Positions 25,708-33,474 of a stretch of DNA of 58,917 nt are shown in pieces. Every line of letters begins with the position of its first letter. Position 1 is the first letter of the stretch. The notes under the pieces were generated by a model. The model was not told where the DNA came from, did not search any database, and worked only from the letters and a program-made list of their open reading frames with translations. The stretch covers positions 1 to 58,917 of the forward strand of contig JAFPWS010000069.1 in assembly GCA_017412705.1 (NCBI GenBank). The letters run 5' to 3'. Position numbers and translations under genes: made by a program. This DNA is from Prevotella sp. (GTDB lineage Bacteria; Bacteroidota; Bacteroidia; Bacteroidales; Bacteroidaceae).

Positions 25708-28700
25708 ATGAAAAGACGTTTACTTAACCAGTTAGCATCCAGCAGCCGAGCCCTCTCCCTGCTCATGTTTCTTATGCTGAACTCCATCACAGCATGGGCG
25801 GCAGGGTCGTCAATGCTGAATTTCGTTGTAGAGAGAGCAGACGCGGGAGTTTATGTGTTCATCAACTGTTCGACAGCCGCCGCTCCCACTATCAAGTATT
25901 CCATTTCTTACGCCGATGGAACTTCAGTGACCAATCAGACCTATGACGAAGGCTTTCTTATCACAAGTCCTTGTACCATAACTGCGTATACGGAAATTGA
26001 CGGTAAGAAAGGTAAAGAAGCTACAGCCAAGTATTTCGGCCTGGCTTCTGAAGAAGTTACTGGCGTAGTGGGAGAGAGCGTAGCGGCCCCTCAAATCGTG
26101 CCAGATACAGATGGCGCTTATGTTTACTATCAGCTGAATGATGCTCCTGAAGGTTTCGCCTCAGTGGATGAAAGTACAGGCGCTATCACACAAATGAACC
26201 AGATTGGCGTGGGGTATGTTGCTTGTCGAGTGTATGAAGGACAGGAACAACTTTCATTTACTATATTGAATTCTCCCGATGAATTTCTTTCTTTTTGCTT
26301 AACTGTCATACCTCCAGCTCCAACTATAGAGCCTGAGGGCGGTACTTTTGAGGAAAGCCAGACCATTACCTTGTCTTCGACCATGAGTGGCGATGACGTA
26401 AGCATCTATTATCAATGGGGCAATGATAACGCTCAGGAGTATTCTGATCCGATACCTGTTAAGACTGGAACGCTGACTGCATGGGTTGAGGCACATGATG
26501 AAGAGGGTGTGTCTTATAGTAGTGAGACTGTATCAGCCGACTTTGCGATACTGCAAGCCCCAAATCTTAAGTTTGTTGATCCTACCATCGTAACTAACAT
26601 GGTGGAGATTACGGAGGCAACGGCTACCTACAACGAGGGCTTCACCTCTCCCAGCCAGCAGCCAGAACTGTATAATCCTGAACAAGTGAGCGTAACTTAT
26701 AATAGTTCGGACGAGACTGTTGCCACCATAGACCAAGATGGTAGTGTGACGATCGACGGCGTAGGCAGTACCACCATTTCTGCTTACAGTGCTGCCAGCG
26801 ACAGCTATATGGAAGGTTCTGCCTCTTATGAGTTGACGGTAAGCCCGAGAGACATAGAAAATGCTACAGTCACGATAGACAACGGTCAGTCCTATGCCTA
26901 TACGGGCTCGGAAATAGAACCTACTGTCACAGTAACTGATGGCAATACAACTCTCACCAGTGGTACTGACTATACCGTTAGTTATTATAATAATGTGGAT
27001 GTACCAGAAGCAGGCAGTAATAATCCGCCGACAATTACAGTGACGGGAACAGGTAATTATACAGGCACGACAATAGAAAACTTCACCATCACCAAGGCTG
27101 AGGCTGGGTTGGAGTTTAGTGAGGAGACCGCTTCGGTGGCGCTGAATGGTTCGACGGCATCGCTGCCTACGCTCAGCAATCCCGCTCAGTTGCAGGTGAC
27201 TTTCAGCAGCTCGGATACTGGTGTGGCAACCGTCAATCAGCTGACGGGCGAGGTAAGGCAGGAGGGCACTGGCACAACGACGATAACAGCCACTACTGAA
27301 GGCAACGGCAACTACAAAGCCGGCACAGCCAGCTATACGCTGACGGTGACAGGTAATGAATATGGCATCATCGTCTACACCGGACAGCAGCCTAATGGTG
27401 TTTGCATCACGGAAGAGAACAAAGACGCTGTCTTAGGTGCGGGGAATACTAGCGTACGTTTTGACGGACATAATCGCCTGGTGCTCCAAGATGCCCAGCT
27501 GAGTCTCATCGCTGTCACCTCACCTAACACGCTGCCAGCCGAAGGCCTGAATATCTATCTCGAGGGCGAAAGTACCATTACAAACAACTCTGATTATGCC
27601 CTCCAGTCAGATGGTGTTACGACAGCGATGAAGCTGACCTTCAGCACGGGTAGCGACAAGCCAGGCTCGCTGACCTACACAGCAGGCTCTGCCATTGGCG
27701 ACAATAATGTGTTCCAAGGCTACGACGTGACCTATAATAATAATCTGACGAGAAGTGTTGAGGGTTCCACCTTGACGGTGAAGATACCTCTGCATCTTAT
27801 TGTCGGCGATGCGGCATCGACGGAACAAGAAGTGGCGAAAGACATTGATTATGCTGATCTGGCGGCTGCCGATGCTCCTGTCGCTACGCAACAACTTGTC
27901 AATGCCACCATCGGCAATGTGCTCTATACGCTGAACGATACACAGCAGCCAAATGTCGTTGACGATGGTTTCTACAATGGCCAGCTGGTCGTCAACAGCA
28001 CCATGACTGATCTGAAGATTGACGAAATCCATCATGGAGTCCTAAGTGGCAATTTGGTTCCGGGTACATCTGAGTATGCCAATGAATTCAAGGGTCTGAC
28101 GTTCATGGTTCCTAATGGACATGGAACAATTTCGCTGGATGTTCAGGCAACTCCCGGCTTTGAGTTCCATCTGAAGATAGGTTCTCAAGATCCTGTCAAG
28201 GTAGTCAGTAAGGCCGATAATGGTAATCAAGAATATGCGATTCCTTATGCCGTCGTCGAGGCAACGTATGTCTATCTGTATCTGGTGGTCAACCCGTCAG
28301 CTCAGAGCCCGCACCGTGCCGGTCCTAAGGCCACTATTTCTGGTGGTATTGGAGGCATCAAGATCCGTTCCAGCATCTCTGGAGCTCCCGATGCGGCACA
28401 GAACTATTGTCTGATGGGCGAGGGTGATTACTCTCGCACAGGCTCAGGCATTACTGTCAACAATGGCAACGTTACCGATCTGCCTGGCTCTCACATCTTT
28501 GGAGGTGCCCCTGCTCGTGCTGCCACTGCTGATAATATCTCGTTCATCGATTTGTCGAAGACCAAGATTACCGGTAAGAGCTATTCCCGCGACGAGGGCG
28601 CCTTCGCCGGTCTGCCCGAAACCACGTACATCTACCTGCCTGCTGGCAATACGGCAAAAGGTAAGAACTTTGTCATTGGCGGCATCTGCGACGCTATGCA

Positions 28701-29391
28701 GCTCGACGATGCCTCCGACAATACCTTCGAGGTTGCCCAAGACTTCTTTGTTGCCAAGGCTACCTTCAACCGCTCCTTCGAGGCTGGCGACGACAGGTGC
28801 TATACTGTCTATCTGCCCTTTGCCGTCAGAACCGCAGATGTGCAGGGCGACTTTTTCACCTACGACAGCTACGACAACGAGAAAGGTATCGTCAAGATGA
28901 GTAAGTATGCAGGTGCTATGCTTAGTGCAAACACGCCTTACATCTTCAGGCCTACCGCTACGACAACCTTCCAGTCACCGTCGTGTGCCCCGGTGAAGAG
29001 ATTCGAAGGCATCGTTTCTGATCCAGAGGCTATCACGGAGTCAGCAGGTCTGCACGGACTCTACCAGTATTACAAGTGGACGTCCACATCTGCCAACATC
29101 TTTGGCTTCGCATCCGATATGACAGGTGGCGCTGGTGCAGGTAATGCCGTTCAAGCGGCAGCAGGTTCCGAAATGAAACCCTTCCGGGCCTATCTGCGCA
29201 TCAAATCCACACAGGCACCTACGACCCTCCTCATCGACTGGGGCGACGGCACCAGCATCATTCCTCTGGACAAAGACCAGGCACGACAGGATGCTGACGG
29301 CTGGTATACCATTACAGGTTTCCGCCTGCCCGCCAAGCCTACTCAGAATGGTGTATATATATATAAAGGTAAGAAGGTCGCGATTAAGTGA
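25708..29391 (+). CDS. Large secreted protein with bacterial Ig-like domains
   Basis: The 1,227-residue protein has a signal peptide (cleavage near ITAWAAG), a non-repetitive N-terminal region, a FN3/CHB-HEX-like segment (about 205-285), two Big_2-type Ig domains (about 290-380 and 468-547, each ending SYELTVSP or SYTLTVTG), an MBG-like domain between them, a long region of unknown fold (about 550-930) and a C-terminal region ending NGVYIYKGKKVAIK. That end resembles the C-terminal tails common on Prevotella secreted proteins. No catalytic motif is recognised; adhesion or surface display is inference. It stands alone, followed by a strong terminator. Confidence 0.8.
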   Translation: MKRRLLNQLASSSRALSLLMFLMLNSITAWAAGSSMLNFVVERADAGVYVFINCSTAAAPTIKYSISYADGTSVTNQTYDEGFLITSPCTITAYTEIDGKKGKEATAKYFGLASEEVTGVVGESVAAPQIVPDTDGAYVYYQLNDAPEGFASVDESTGAITQMNQIGVGYVACRVYEGQEQLSFTILNSPDEFLSFCLTVIPPAPTIEPEGGTFEESQTITLSSTMSGDDVSIYYQWGNDNAQEYSDPIPVKTGTLTAWVEAHDEEGVSYSSETVSADFAILQAPNLKFVDPTIVTNMVEITEATATYNEGFTSPSQQPELYNPEQVSVTYNSSDETVATIDQDGSVTIDGVGSTTISAYSAASDSYMEGSASYELTVSPRDIENATVTIDNGQSYAYTGSEIEPTVTVTDGNTTLTSGTDYTVSYYNNVDVPEAGSNNPPTITVTGTGNYTGTTIENFTITKAEAGLEFSEETASVALNGSTASLPTLSNPAQLQVTFSSSDTGVATVNQLTGEVRQEGTGTTTITATTEGNGNYKAGTASYTLTVTGNEYGIIVYTGQQPNGVCITEENKDAVLGAGNTSVRFDGHNRLVLQDAQLSLIAVTSPNTLPAEGLNIYLEGESTITNNSDYALQSDGVTTAMKLTFSTGSDKPGSLTYTAGSAIGDNNVFQGYDVTYNNNLTRSVEGSTLTVKIPLHLIVGDAASTEQEVAKDIDYADLAAADAPVATQQLVNATIGNVLYTLNDTQQPNVVDDGFYNGQLVVNSTMTDLKIDEIHHGVLSGNLVPGTSEYANEFKGLTFMVPNGHGTISLDVQATPGFEFHLKIGSQDPVKVVSKADNGNQEYAIPYAVVEATYVYLYLVVNPSAQSPHRAGPKATISGGIGGIKIRSSISGAPDAAQNYCLMGEGDYSRTGSGITVNNGNVTDLPGSHIFGGAPARAATADNISFIDLSKTKITGKSYSRDEGAFAGLPETTYIYLPAGNTAKGKNFVIGGICDAMQLDDASDNTFEVAQDFFVAKATFNRSFEAGDDRCYTVYLPFAVRTADVQGDFFTYDSYDNEKGIVKMSKYAGAMLSANTPYIFRPTATTTFQSPSCAPVKRFEGIVSDPEAITESAGLHGLYQYYKWTSTSANIFGFASDMTGGAGAGNAVQAAAGSEMKPFRAYLRIKSTQAPTTLLIDWGDGTSIIPLDKDQARQDADGWYTITGFRLPAKPTQNGVYIYKGKKVAIK

Positions 29392-29438
29392 GAAAAACTC
29401 AAAATCGCTGTGAAGCCGAATAAGCGCTAAAACAACCT

Positions 29439-29477
29439 AAAAGGGGCAGATTCAGTCGAGTTTGCCCCCTTTTTTAT
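29439..29477 (+). terminator. Rho-independent terminator after the Ig-like protein
   Basis: GGGGCA and TGCCCC pair across a 15-base loop, flanked by A and T runs that extend the stem; the downstream arm runs into CTTTTTTATT. It lies about 50 bases after the stop codon. Confidence 0.8.
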
Positions 29478-29505
29478 TAAAAGTTGGGAAAAAGTTGGGA
29501 AAAAG

Positions 29506-29537
29506 TTTGGTCGTTTCAAAAAAAGTCCTTACCTTTG
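29506..29537 (+). promoter_or_regulatory. Promoter of tRNA-Arg
   Basis: TTTG (29506-29509), 20 bases, TACCTTTG (29530-29537): both elements match the Bacteroidota consensus. The mature tRNA begins 22 bases later. Confidence 0.8.
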
Positions 29538-29559
29538 CACCCGCAAATCAGAAAACGGA

Positions 29560-29633
29560 GGTTCCGTAGCTCAACTGAATAGAGCATCTGACTACGGATC
29601 AGAAGGTTGTGGGTTTGAATCCCGCCGGAATCA
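29560..29633 (+). tRNA. tRNA-Arg (anticodon ACG)
   Basis: A 74-base cloverleaf can be folded by hand: acceptor GGTTCCG/CGGAATC (one G-T pair), anticodon stem TCTGA/TCAGA with loop CTACGGA giving anticodon ACG, and T arm GTGGG-TTTGAAT-CCCGC. Discriminator A; CCA is not encoded. ACG is normally read as ICG after A34 deamination and decodes CGU/CGC/CGA. Confidence 0.95.
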
Positions 29634-29639
29634 CAAGAA

Positions 29640-29682
29640 AATAATCCGCAATAGACTGTAATTCAGTTGATTGCGGATTATT
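29640..29682. terminator. Hairpin downstream of tRNA-Arg
   Basis: AATAATCCGCAAT (29640-29652) and ATTGCGGATTATT (29670-29682) form a perfect 13-base stem with a 17-base loop, 6 bases after the tRNA. It is followed by TATTTCT rather than a clean T-run, so it may act as terminator or processing signal. Confidence 0.6.
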
Positions 29683-29737
29683 TATTTCTCAGTTACGCCA
29701 CCATTCAGGCGGCCAAACGTCCTGGGCCTTCTTTAAA

Positions 29738-31084
29738 TTACTCACGATGAATGACAATCAGGCTGTCAGTCTTTACTCTCGCCTCCAGCCAGTCATGCAG
29801 TTTCCGGGTGTCTTCTTCAGTAAGTCCCTTTTCGTCGGATTTTATGATGGCAGCCACATACGAATGCAGGTCGGTGGAGTCTCTGTTCACTTCTACCACT
29901 CTTTGGAGTGCAAGTTTCCTAATCTGTGGAAAGAGTGAGACTACCTCAGGACGAATCTCGGCTGCAAGTGTCTCGTAACGCTTATATTCGTTTAGTTGCT
30001 GGTTAAGATCTGCGTTTTTTGAAGTAAGTTGCAACAAATGCTTTTCCTCGGTCTTGTGGTTGCTCGTCAACAAAGTCACTTGATGACTCAGCGCAAGTAC
30101 ACTGTCGCTCTGCGTTCCTTGAATGACGCGAAGGGTATAGTTGCCCAGTCCGAATTCCTTCATCTTGCGCTGGGCCTCTTCCTGTGTAGCGCTGCTTATT
30201 TCACGCCCAACAGCAACCACACGCAGTTTCAGGCTGTCGTTGTCAACAGAGTTTGAGATAATCTGGGTGCCGCGCTGCGTCAGTTCTGTCTTGATGAATT
30301 TCCTTACGTTGTTCTCGAAGATGCTCTCTTGCACGATGTGAACGGTCATATAGGCCGCTGGCAATATGGTTACGATGACAATGGTCACCAGTATGCGACG
30401 CCCTTTGATGGCTTTCTCGGTAAGCTGATATTCATGCTTCTGAAAATGCATCAGGCGGACACCGCAATAGGTGGCAAGGGCGATAAACACGGTGTTGATG
30501 AAGAAGAGGTAGAAGGCTCCGAGGAAATAGAGCAGATGACCTGTGGCCAGTCCGAAACCTGCCGTACAGAGCGGGGGCATCAGGGCTGTGGCAATGGCAA
30601 CACCGGGAATGACGTTGCCTTTGCCGCGTGTACAGAGGGCTATAATGCCAGCCGCACCACCACAGAAGGCGATGAGCACGTCATAGAGCGTGGGCGACGT
30701 GCGGGCCAGCAATTCCGACTGTGCCTCGCTGAGGGGCGAGGTCAGGAAATAAGCCGTGGCCGTCAGCACGCTGATGAGTGTTGCTATACCGAAGTTCTTC
30801 GCTGCCCGCTTTAGCAGTTCGAGGTCGTTGATACCCACAGCCAGGCCCATGCCGACTATTGGCCCCATGAGTGGGGAAATAAGCATCGCACCGATAATGA
30901 CTGCCGTGGAATTAACGTTCAGTCCCAGCGAGGCTATAAAGATAGCAAAGATAAGCACCCAGAGGTTGGCTCCCTTGAAACTCACGCCCTCGGTTATTTG
31001 GGCTACAATCTTCTGCTCGTCTTCCTTGTCGGGCATCAGGTTGAAGTAGATTTGCGCTTGTTCGATAAAGTCTTTTATAATCAT
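29738..31084 (-). CDS. DUF389 family membrane protein
   Basis: The 448-residue protein has a short cytoplasmic N terminus, six or seven membrane helices (about 40-240) and a hydrophilic C-terminal half. Diagnostic stretches are STAVIIGAMLISPLMGPI, GVAIATALMPPLCTAGFG and the preceding GGAAGIIALC. The family (TIGR00341/TIGR00271 type) has no established function. The C-terminal half includes a possible coiled coil (about 330-375). The flavin reductase gene lies 11 bases upstream on the same strand, so the two are likely co-transcribed. Confidence 0.9.
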   Translation of the reverse strand: MIIKDFIEQAQIYFNLMPDKEDEQKIVAQITEGVSFKGANLWVLIFAIFIASLGLNVNSTAVIIGAMLISPLMGPIVGMGLAVGINDLELLKRAAKNFGIATLISVLTATAYFLTSPLSEAQSELLARTSPTLYDVLIAFCGGAAGIIALCTRGKGNVIPGVAIATALMPPLCTAGFGLATGHLLYFLGAFYLFFINTVFIALATYCGVRLMHFQKHEYQLTEKAIKGRRILVTIVIVTILPAAYMTVHIVQESIFENNVRKFIKTELTQRGTQIISNSVDNDSLKLRVVAVGREISSATQEEAQRKMKEFGLGNYTLRVIQGTQSDSVLALSHQVTLLTSNHKTEEKHLLQLTSKNADLNQQLNEYKRYETLAAEIRPEVVSLFPQIRKLALQRVVEVNRDSTDLHSYVAAIIKSDEKGLTEEDTRKLHDWLEARVKTDSLIVIHRE

Positions 31085-31095
31085 AATTTCATTTC

Positions 31096-31620
31096 CTATT
31101 TCAGATACTCTTCATCCCTCACCAATACTTTTTCTATCTTGCCGACATACATGGTATGGAAGTCGCGCTGGGGATAGCTTTCGTCAATGGTGTCCTGGTA
31201 AAGGAAACCACTCGCCTGAAGTTCCGACTGATAGAGTTTTTTACAGATGAGCACCAGCTTGGCTTCCTCGAAATACACGGTATTGTCAGCATAGACGGGG
31301 GTAAGTCCAGTCTTGCCAATCTTGTCCTCGTCACGTCCGGAGACACTGCCAAGATATGCCATCTGCTTCTTGAACGACTTGTCCATGACGCAGAGCGTGA
31401 AATACGGCTCTTCATCCACGAACTTCTTGGTGTATCTCGAAGGGCGCAGGTAGATAACTGCCGTAGGGTCGTTATGTCCCCACAGGCATCCGAGGTGTCC
31501 CCAGGAGGCCGTCATCGTATTACACCCTGACTGCTCGTTACCGGCTGTCACCAGCATCCATTCACCGCCAATCAGATTGAACGGATTGAACTTCATGTCC
31601 TTGTAGTTTATCTCTTGCAT
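31096..31620 (-). CDS. Flavin reductase / flavoredoxin family protein
   Basis: A 174-residue FMN-binding split-barrel protein of the flavin reductase-like group. Seen: FNLIGGEWMLVTAGNEQSGCNTMTASW in two parts (the FMN-phosphate-binding segment around N-x-M-T-A-S), a middle FVDEEPYFTLCVMD and SGRDEDK. It probably uses NAD(P)H or an electron-transfer partner to reduce a flavin, but the partner is unknown. It is first in the unit with the DUF389 gene and has its own promoter upstream. Confidence 0.9.
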   Translation of the reverse strand: MQEINYKDMKFNPFNLIGGEWMLVTAGNEQSGCNTMTASWGHLGCLWGHNDPTAVIYLRPSRYTKKFVDEEPYFTLCVMDKSFKKQMAYLGSVSGRDEDKIGKTGLTPVYADNTVYFEEAKLVLICKKLYQSELQASGFLYQDTIDESYPQRDFHTMYVGKIEKVLVRDEEYLK

Positions 31621-31646
31621 ATCCTAATGATGTGTATAATTGGCTG

Positions 31647-31654
31647 CAAAAGTA
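31647..31654 (-). promoter_or_regulatory. Promoter of flavin reductase-DUF389 unit (-7 element)
   Basis: TACTTTTG on the minus strand, exact TAnnTTTG match, 26 bases upstream of the ATG at 31620. Confidence 0.55.
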
Positions 31655-31692
31655 CAAAGATTCGGGCAAACTGCCAAAGGAATACAGAGAAA

Positions 31693-31765
31693 GTTTTGGT
31701 ACGCCGTTAGCGCACTCGCAGTACGTAAGGAGCGTACTGGCAGTACGTCCCCTGCGTACTAAAAC
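31693..31765. repeat. Palindromic element built from GTACG units
   Basis: Outer arms GTTTTGGTACGC (31693-31704) and GCGTACTAAAAC (31754-31765) pair with one G-T mismatch. Inside are two 20-base units CAGTACGTnnnnnGCGTACT (31719-31738 and 31741-31760), each itself a hairpin with arms AGTACG/CGTACT. It lies upstream of the flavin reductase promoter. Function unknown. Confidence 0.7.
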
Positions 31766-31860
31766 CGCCTCAGTAGGCAAGATTCCATTTCCTAAACCCT
31801 GAAATCCATAAAAGACGAATCTTTTTTCTCTTTTTCTTTCTTTATTCGAAGATTTGTTGG

Positions 31861-32226
31861 TCGGGCTTTTTTAAGAACTTAACAAGAGTAGAAGAACGCG
31901 ATGGCGAAGAAGAGACAAAAACATTAGAGAGAGAACAGATTAACGATTTCTTCATATCTAATAACAACAAACTACACATAGTTCAGGAATCTATGACCTT
32001 CCACTTCATCATTGAGGAACTTACGTCAACAACGCTGAAGGTCAAGACCTACGACGGACAGAGCTATTCGTTTACCAAGGACAACTCCAGTTCTGCTGTT
32101 AGGTCTGTAACCCAGACCCGCTCTGCCGACGAATCCACCTATAATCTCAGCGGCCAGAAGGTGGAGAACGTCACGGCTGACGGCATCTATATCCAGAATG
32201 GGCAAAAGAAAGTCATAAAGAAATAA
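31861..32226 (+). pseudogene. 3' remnant of a secreted lipocalin-like/Prevotella-type protein gene
   Basis: An open frame without a plausible upstream ATG runs from an in-frame TAG at 31774-31776 to the stop at 32226. The conserved-looking part begins near EREQINDFFISNNNKLH and continues through FHFIIEELTSTTLKVKTYD, a pattern seen in lipocalin-like secreted proteins of the Bacteroidales. It closes with DESTYNLSGQKVENVTADGI and YIQNGQKKVIKK, the C-terminal tail found on secreted Prevotella proteins. The only ATG (31993) would give 77 residues with no signal peptide. The 5' part of the gene is therefore probably lost. Confidence 0.6.
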
Positions 32227-32267
32227 GGTCAAGAATCAAGGGAATGACTTTGATTGAATGTTGCAAT

Positions 32268-32675
32268 TCACATCAAATCCATTCCATTGATTTTCTTTTT
32301 CTCCGCATCCATTGCGTAGATGTCGGCGTCTCTGTCGTCGAATTGTTCAATTTTTAATGTCATTCTAATGTGAGGGATGCCGTCGAGCATGAAAGTGTCG
32401 GAGGATTGTTTGAATCCTACACTTTCATAGAAGCCTTTGGCATACTCCTGTGCCTCAATATCTATTTGCTTTGTACCGAAGTGTTTCTTTGCAGCTTCGA
32501 TGGCATGAAGCATCATCTGCCTGCCATAGCCTTTGCCACGCTCGGAAGTGATACGATGGACTACATGATAGGATTGAGCGTCATCCAGCCACTCGCCATC
32601 GTATATCTTTGAGTAGGTAGGCTCTGGAGAGGGCAGGAAAGCGAAATAACCCACGATGCGACCAACATCTTTCAA
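32268..32675 (-). CDS. GNAT acetyltransferase, apparently 5'-truncated
   Basis: The frame encodes about 135 residues with the acetyl-CoA pyrophosphate-binding loop RGKGYGRQMM and the strand-helix IEAQEYAKGFYESVGF that closes the GNAT fold. The N-terminal helices, normally 40-50 residues before IVGYFAF, are missing, and no ATG is available: the only start is a TTG at 32675 that overlaps the hydrolase stop as TTGA; an in-frame TGA lies 21 bases further upstream. The C-terminal 24 residues (after MTLKIEQF) look non-conserved. Either a translationally coupled short protein or, more likely, a decaying fragment fused behind the hydrolase. Confidence 0.55.
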   Translation of the reverse strand: MKDVGRIVGYFAFLPSPEPTYSKIYDGEWLDDAQSYHVVHRITSERGKGYGRQMMLHAIEAAKKHFGTKQIDIEAQEYAKGFYESVGFKQSSDTFMLDGIPHIRMTLKIEQFDDRDADIYAMDAEKKKINGMDLM

Positions 32676-33262
32676 ATTGATTCCAGCATCTTCTCAGCCA
32701 GCGGCACATACCATGTACGGACTTCATCTGCCGTCGGAGTATGACCGCCAGGGAAGTGGAACGATCGGTTGTAATGCTTCAAAAAGAGCGGTTCAAAGTG
32801 TGCAAGCGTATCCTTCTCTCCGAACAATCCCCAGATGCGGTCTTTGAAGTCGGGATTGCAGTTGTTGAATTGAATAGCCTCCATTTCTGCAAACTCTTCA
32901 ATCAAGGTTTCATCAATGACAAAGTTCTGCTTGCCGTCATTTCGAGGTGACTTATACTGATGTTCACCGATACGCTGTTTCAGGAACTCCGTCATCTGGA
33001 GGTGAGGATTGCCAAGTAAAGCAGGAATTCCCATGACGGGAGCCACTATCTGAGCATAGAACGCCCCACAACTGTTGCCAATCAGAAGGTCTGGCTCTTC
33101 ACGCTCAATCAATCCACGAATAAAACTGACAGCATCTTTCGGGTGCATTGGCAAGTCGGGCGTGACAACTTCTGCACGACCCTTGAAAGACTCGTGCAAC
33201 GCCAAGGCTGGCACACACTGACCACTGGCATAGAAACCGTGTAGGAACAGAATCTTCTTCAT
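32672..33262 (-). CDS. YqiA/RBBP9-like small alpha/beta hydrolase
   Basis: A 196-residue esterase-like protein. The oxyanion-region opening LFLHGFYASGQ, the nucleophile elbow as IGNSCGAF (Ser replaces the usual G-x-S-x-G flank with NSCG), an acidic residue in FGEKDTLAHF and a late His in FPGGHTPT fit an alpha/beta hydrolase with a small lid, as in YqiA. Substrate unknown. It has its own minus-strand promoter (33289-33296) and its 3' end overlaps the GNAT frame by 4 bases. Confidence 0.8.
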   Translation of the reverse strand: MKKILFLHGFYASGQCVPALALHESFKGRAEVVTPDLPMHPKDAVSFIRGLIEREEPDLLIGNSCGAFYAQIVAPVMGIPALLGNPHLQMTEFLKQRIGEHQYKSPRNDGKQNFVIDETLIEEFAEMEAIQFNNCNPDFKDRIWGLFGEKDTLAHFEPLFLKHYNRSFHFPGGHTPTADEVRTWYVPLAEKMLESI

Positions 33263-33288
33263 CCTAATAGAAACCGCGAGGAATGGTG

Positions 33289-33296
33289 CAAAGATA
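33289..33296 (-). promoter_or_regulatory. Promoter of the hydrolase gene (-7 element)
   Basis: TATCTTTG on the minus strand, exact TAnnTTTG match, 26 bases upstream of the ATG at 33262. Confidence 0.6.
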
Positions 33297-33442
33297 CGAA
33301 AAATATGCCATATCCGGTCAGAAGCGCCAGATTATTTGGGATTATTTAGCGAATAAGATGTGAGACATGCTTGGCAAGTCTTGTGAAATGTTATAGCCAA
33401 CGGATATTTGGGGGAAAACTTGTTTTTCTCAGAAGAAATGTG

Positions 33443-33450
33443 TAACTTTG
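33443..33450 (+). promoter_or_regulatory. Promoter of the sensor kinase gene (-7 element)
   Basis: TAACTTTG, exact TAnnTTTG match, 24 bases before the ATG at 33475. The frame is open from a TTG at 33448, which lies within this element. Confidence 0.6.
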
Positions 33451-33474
33451 CCCCCGCAATCAATAACAGAGCCG

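Noticed and set aside
31777-32226. Complete small gene starting at ATG 31993
   Set aside because: It would lack a signal peptide although the C-terminal tail belongs to secreted proteins, and similarity continues upstream of that ATG; a remnant is more likely.
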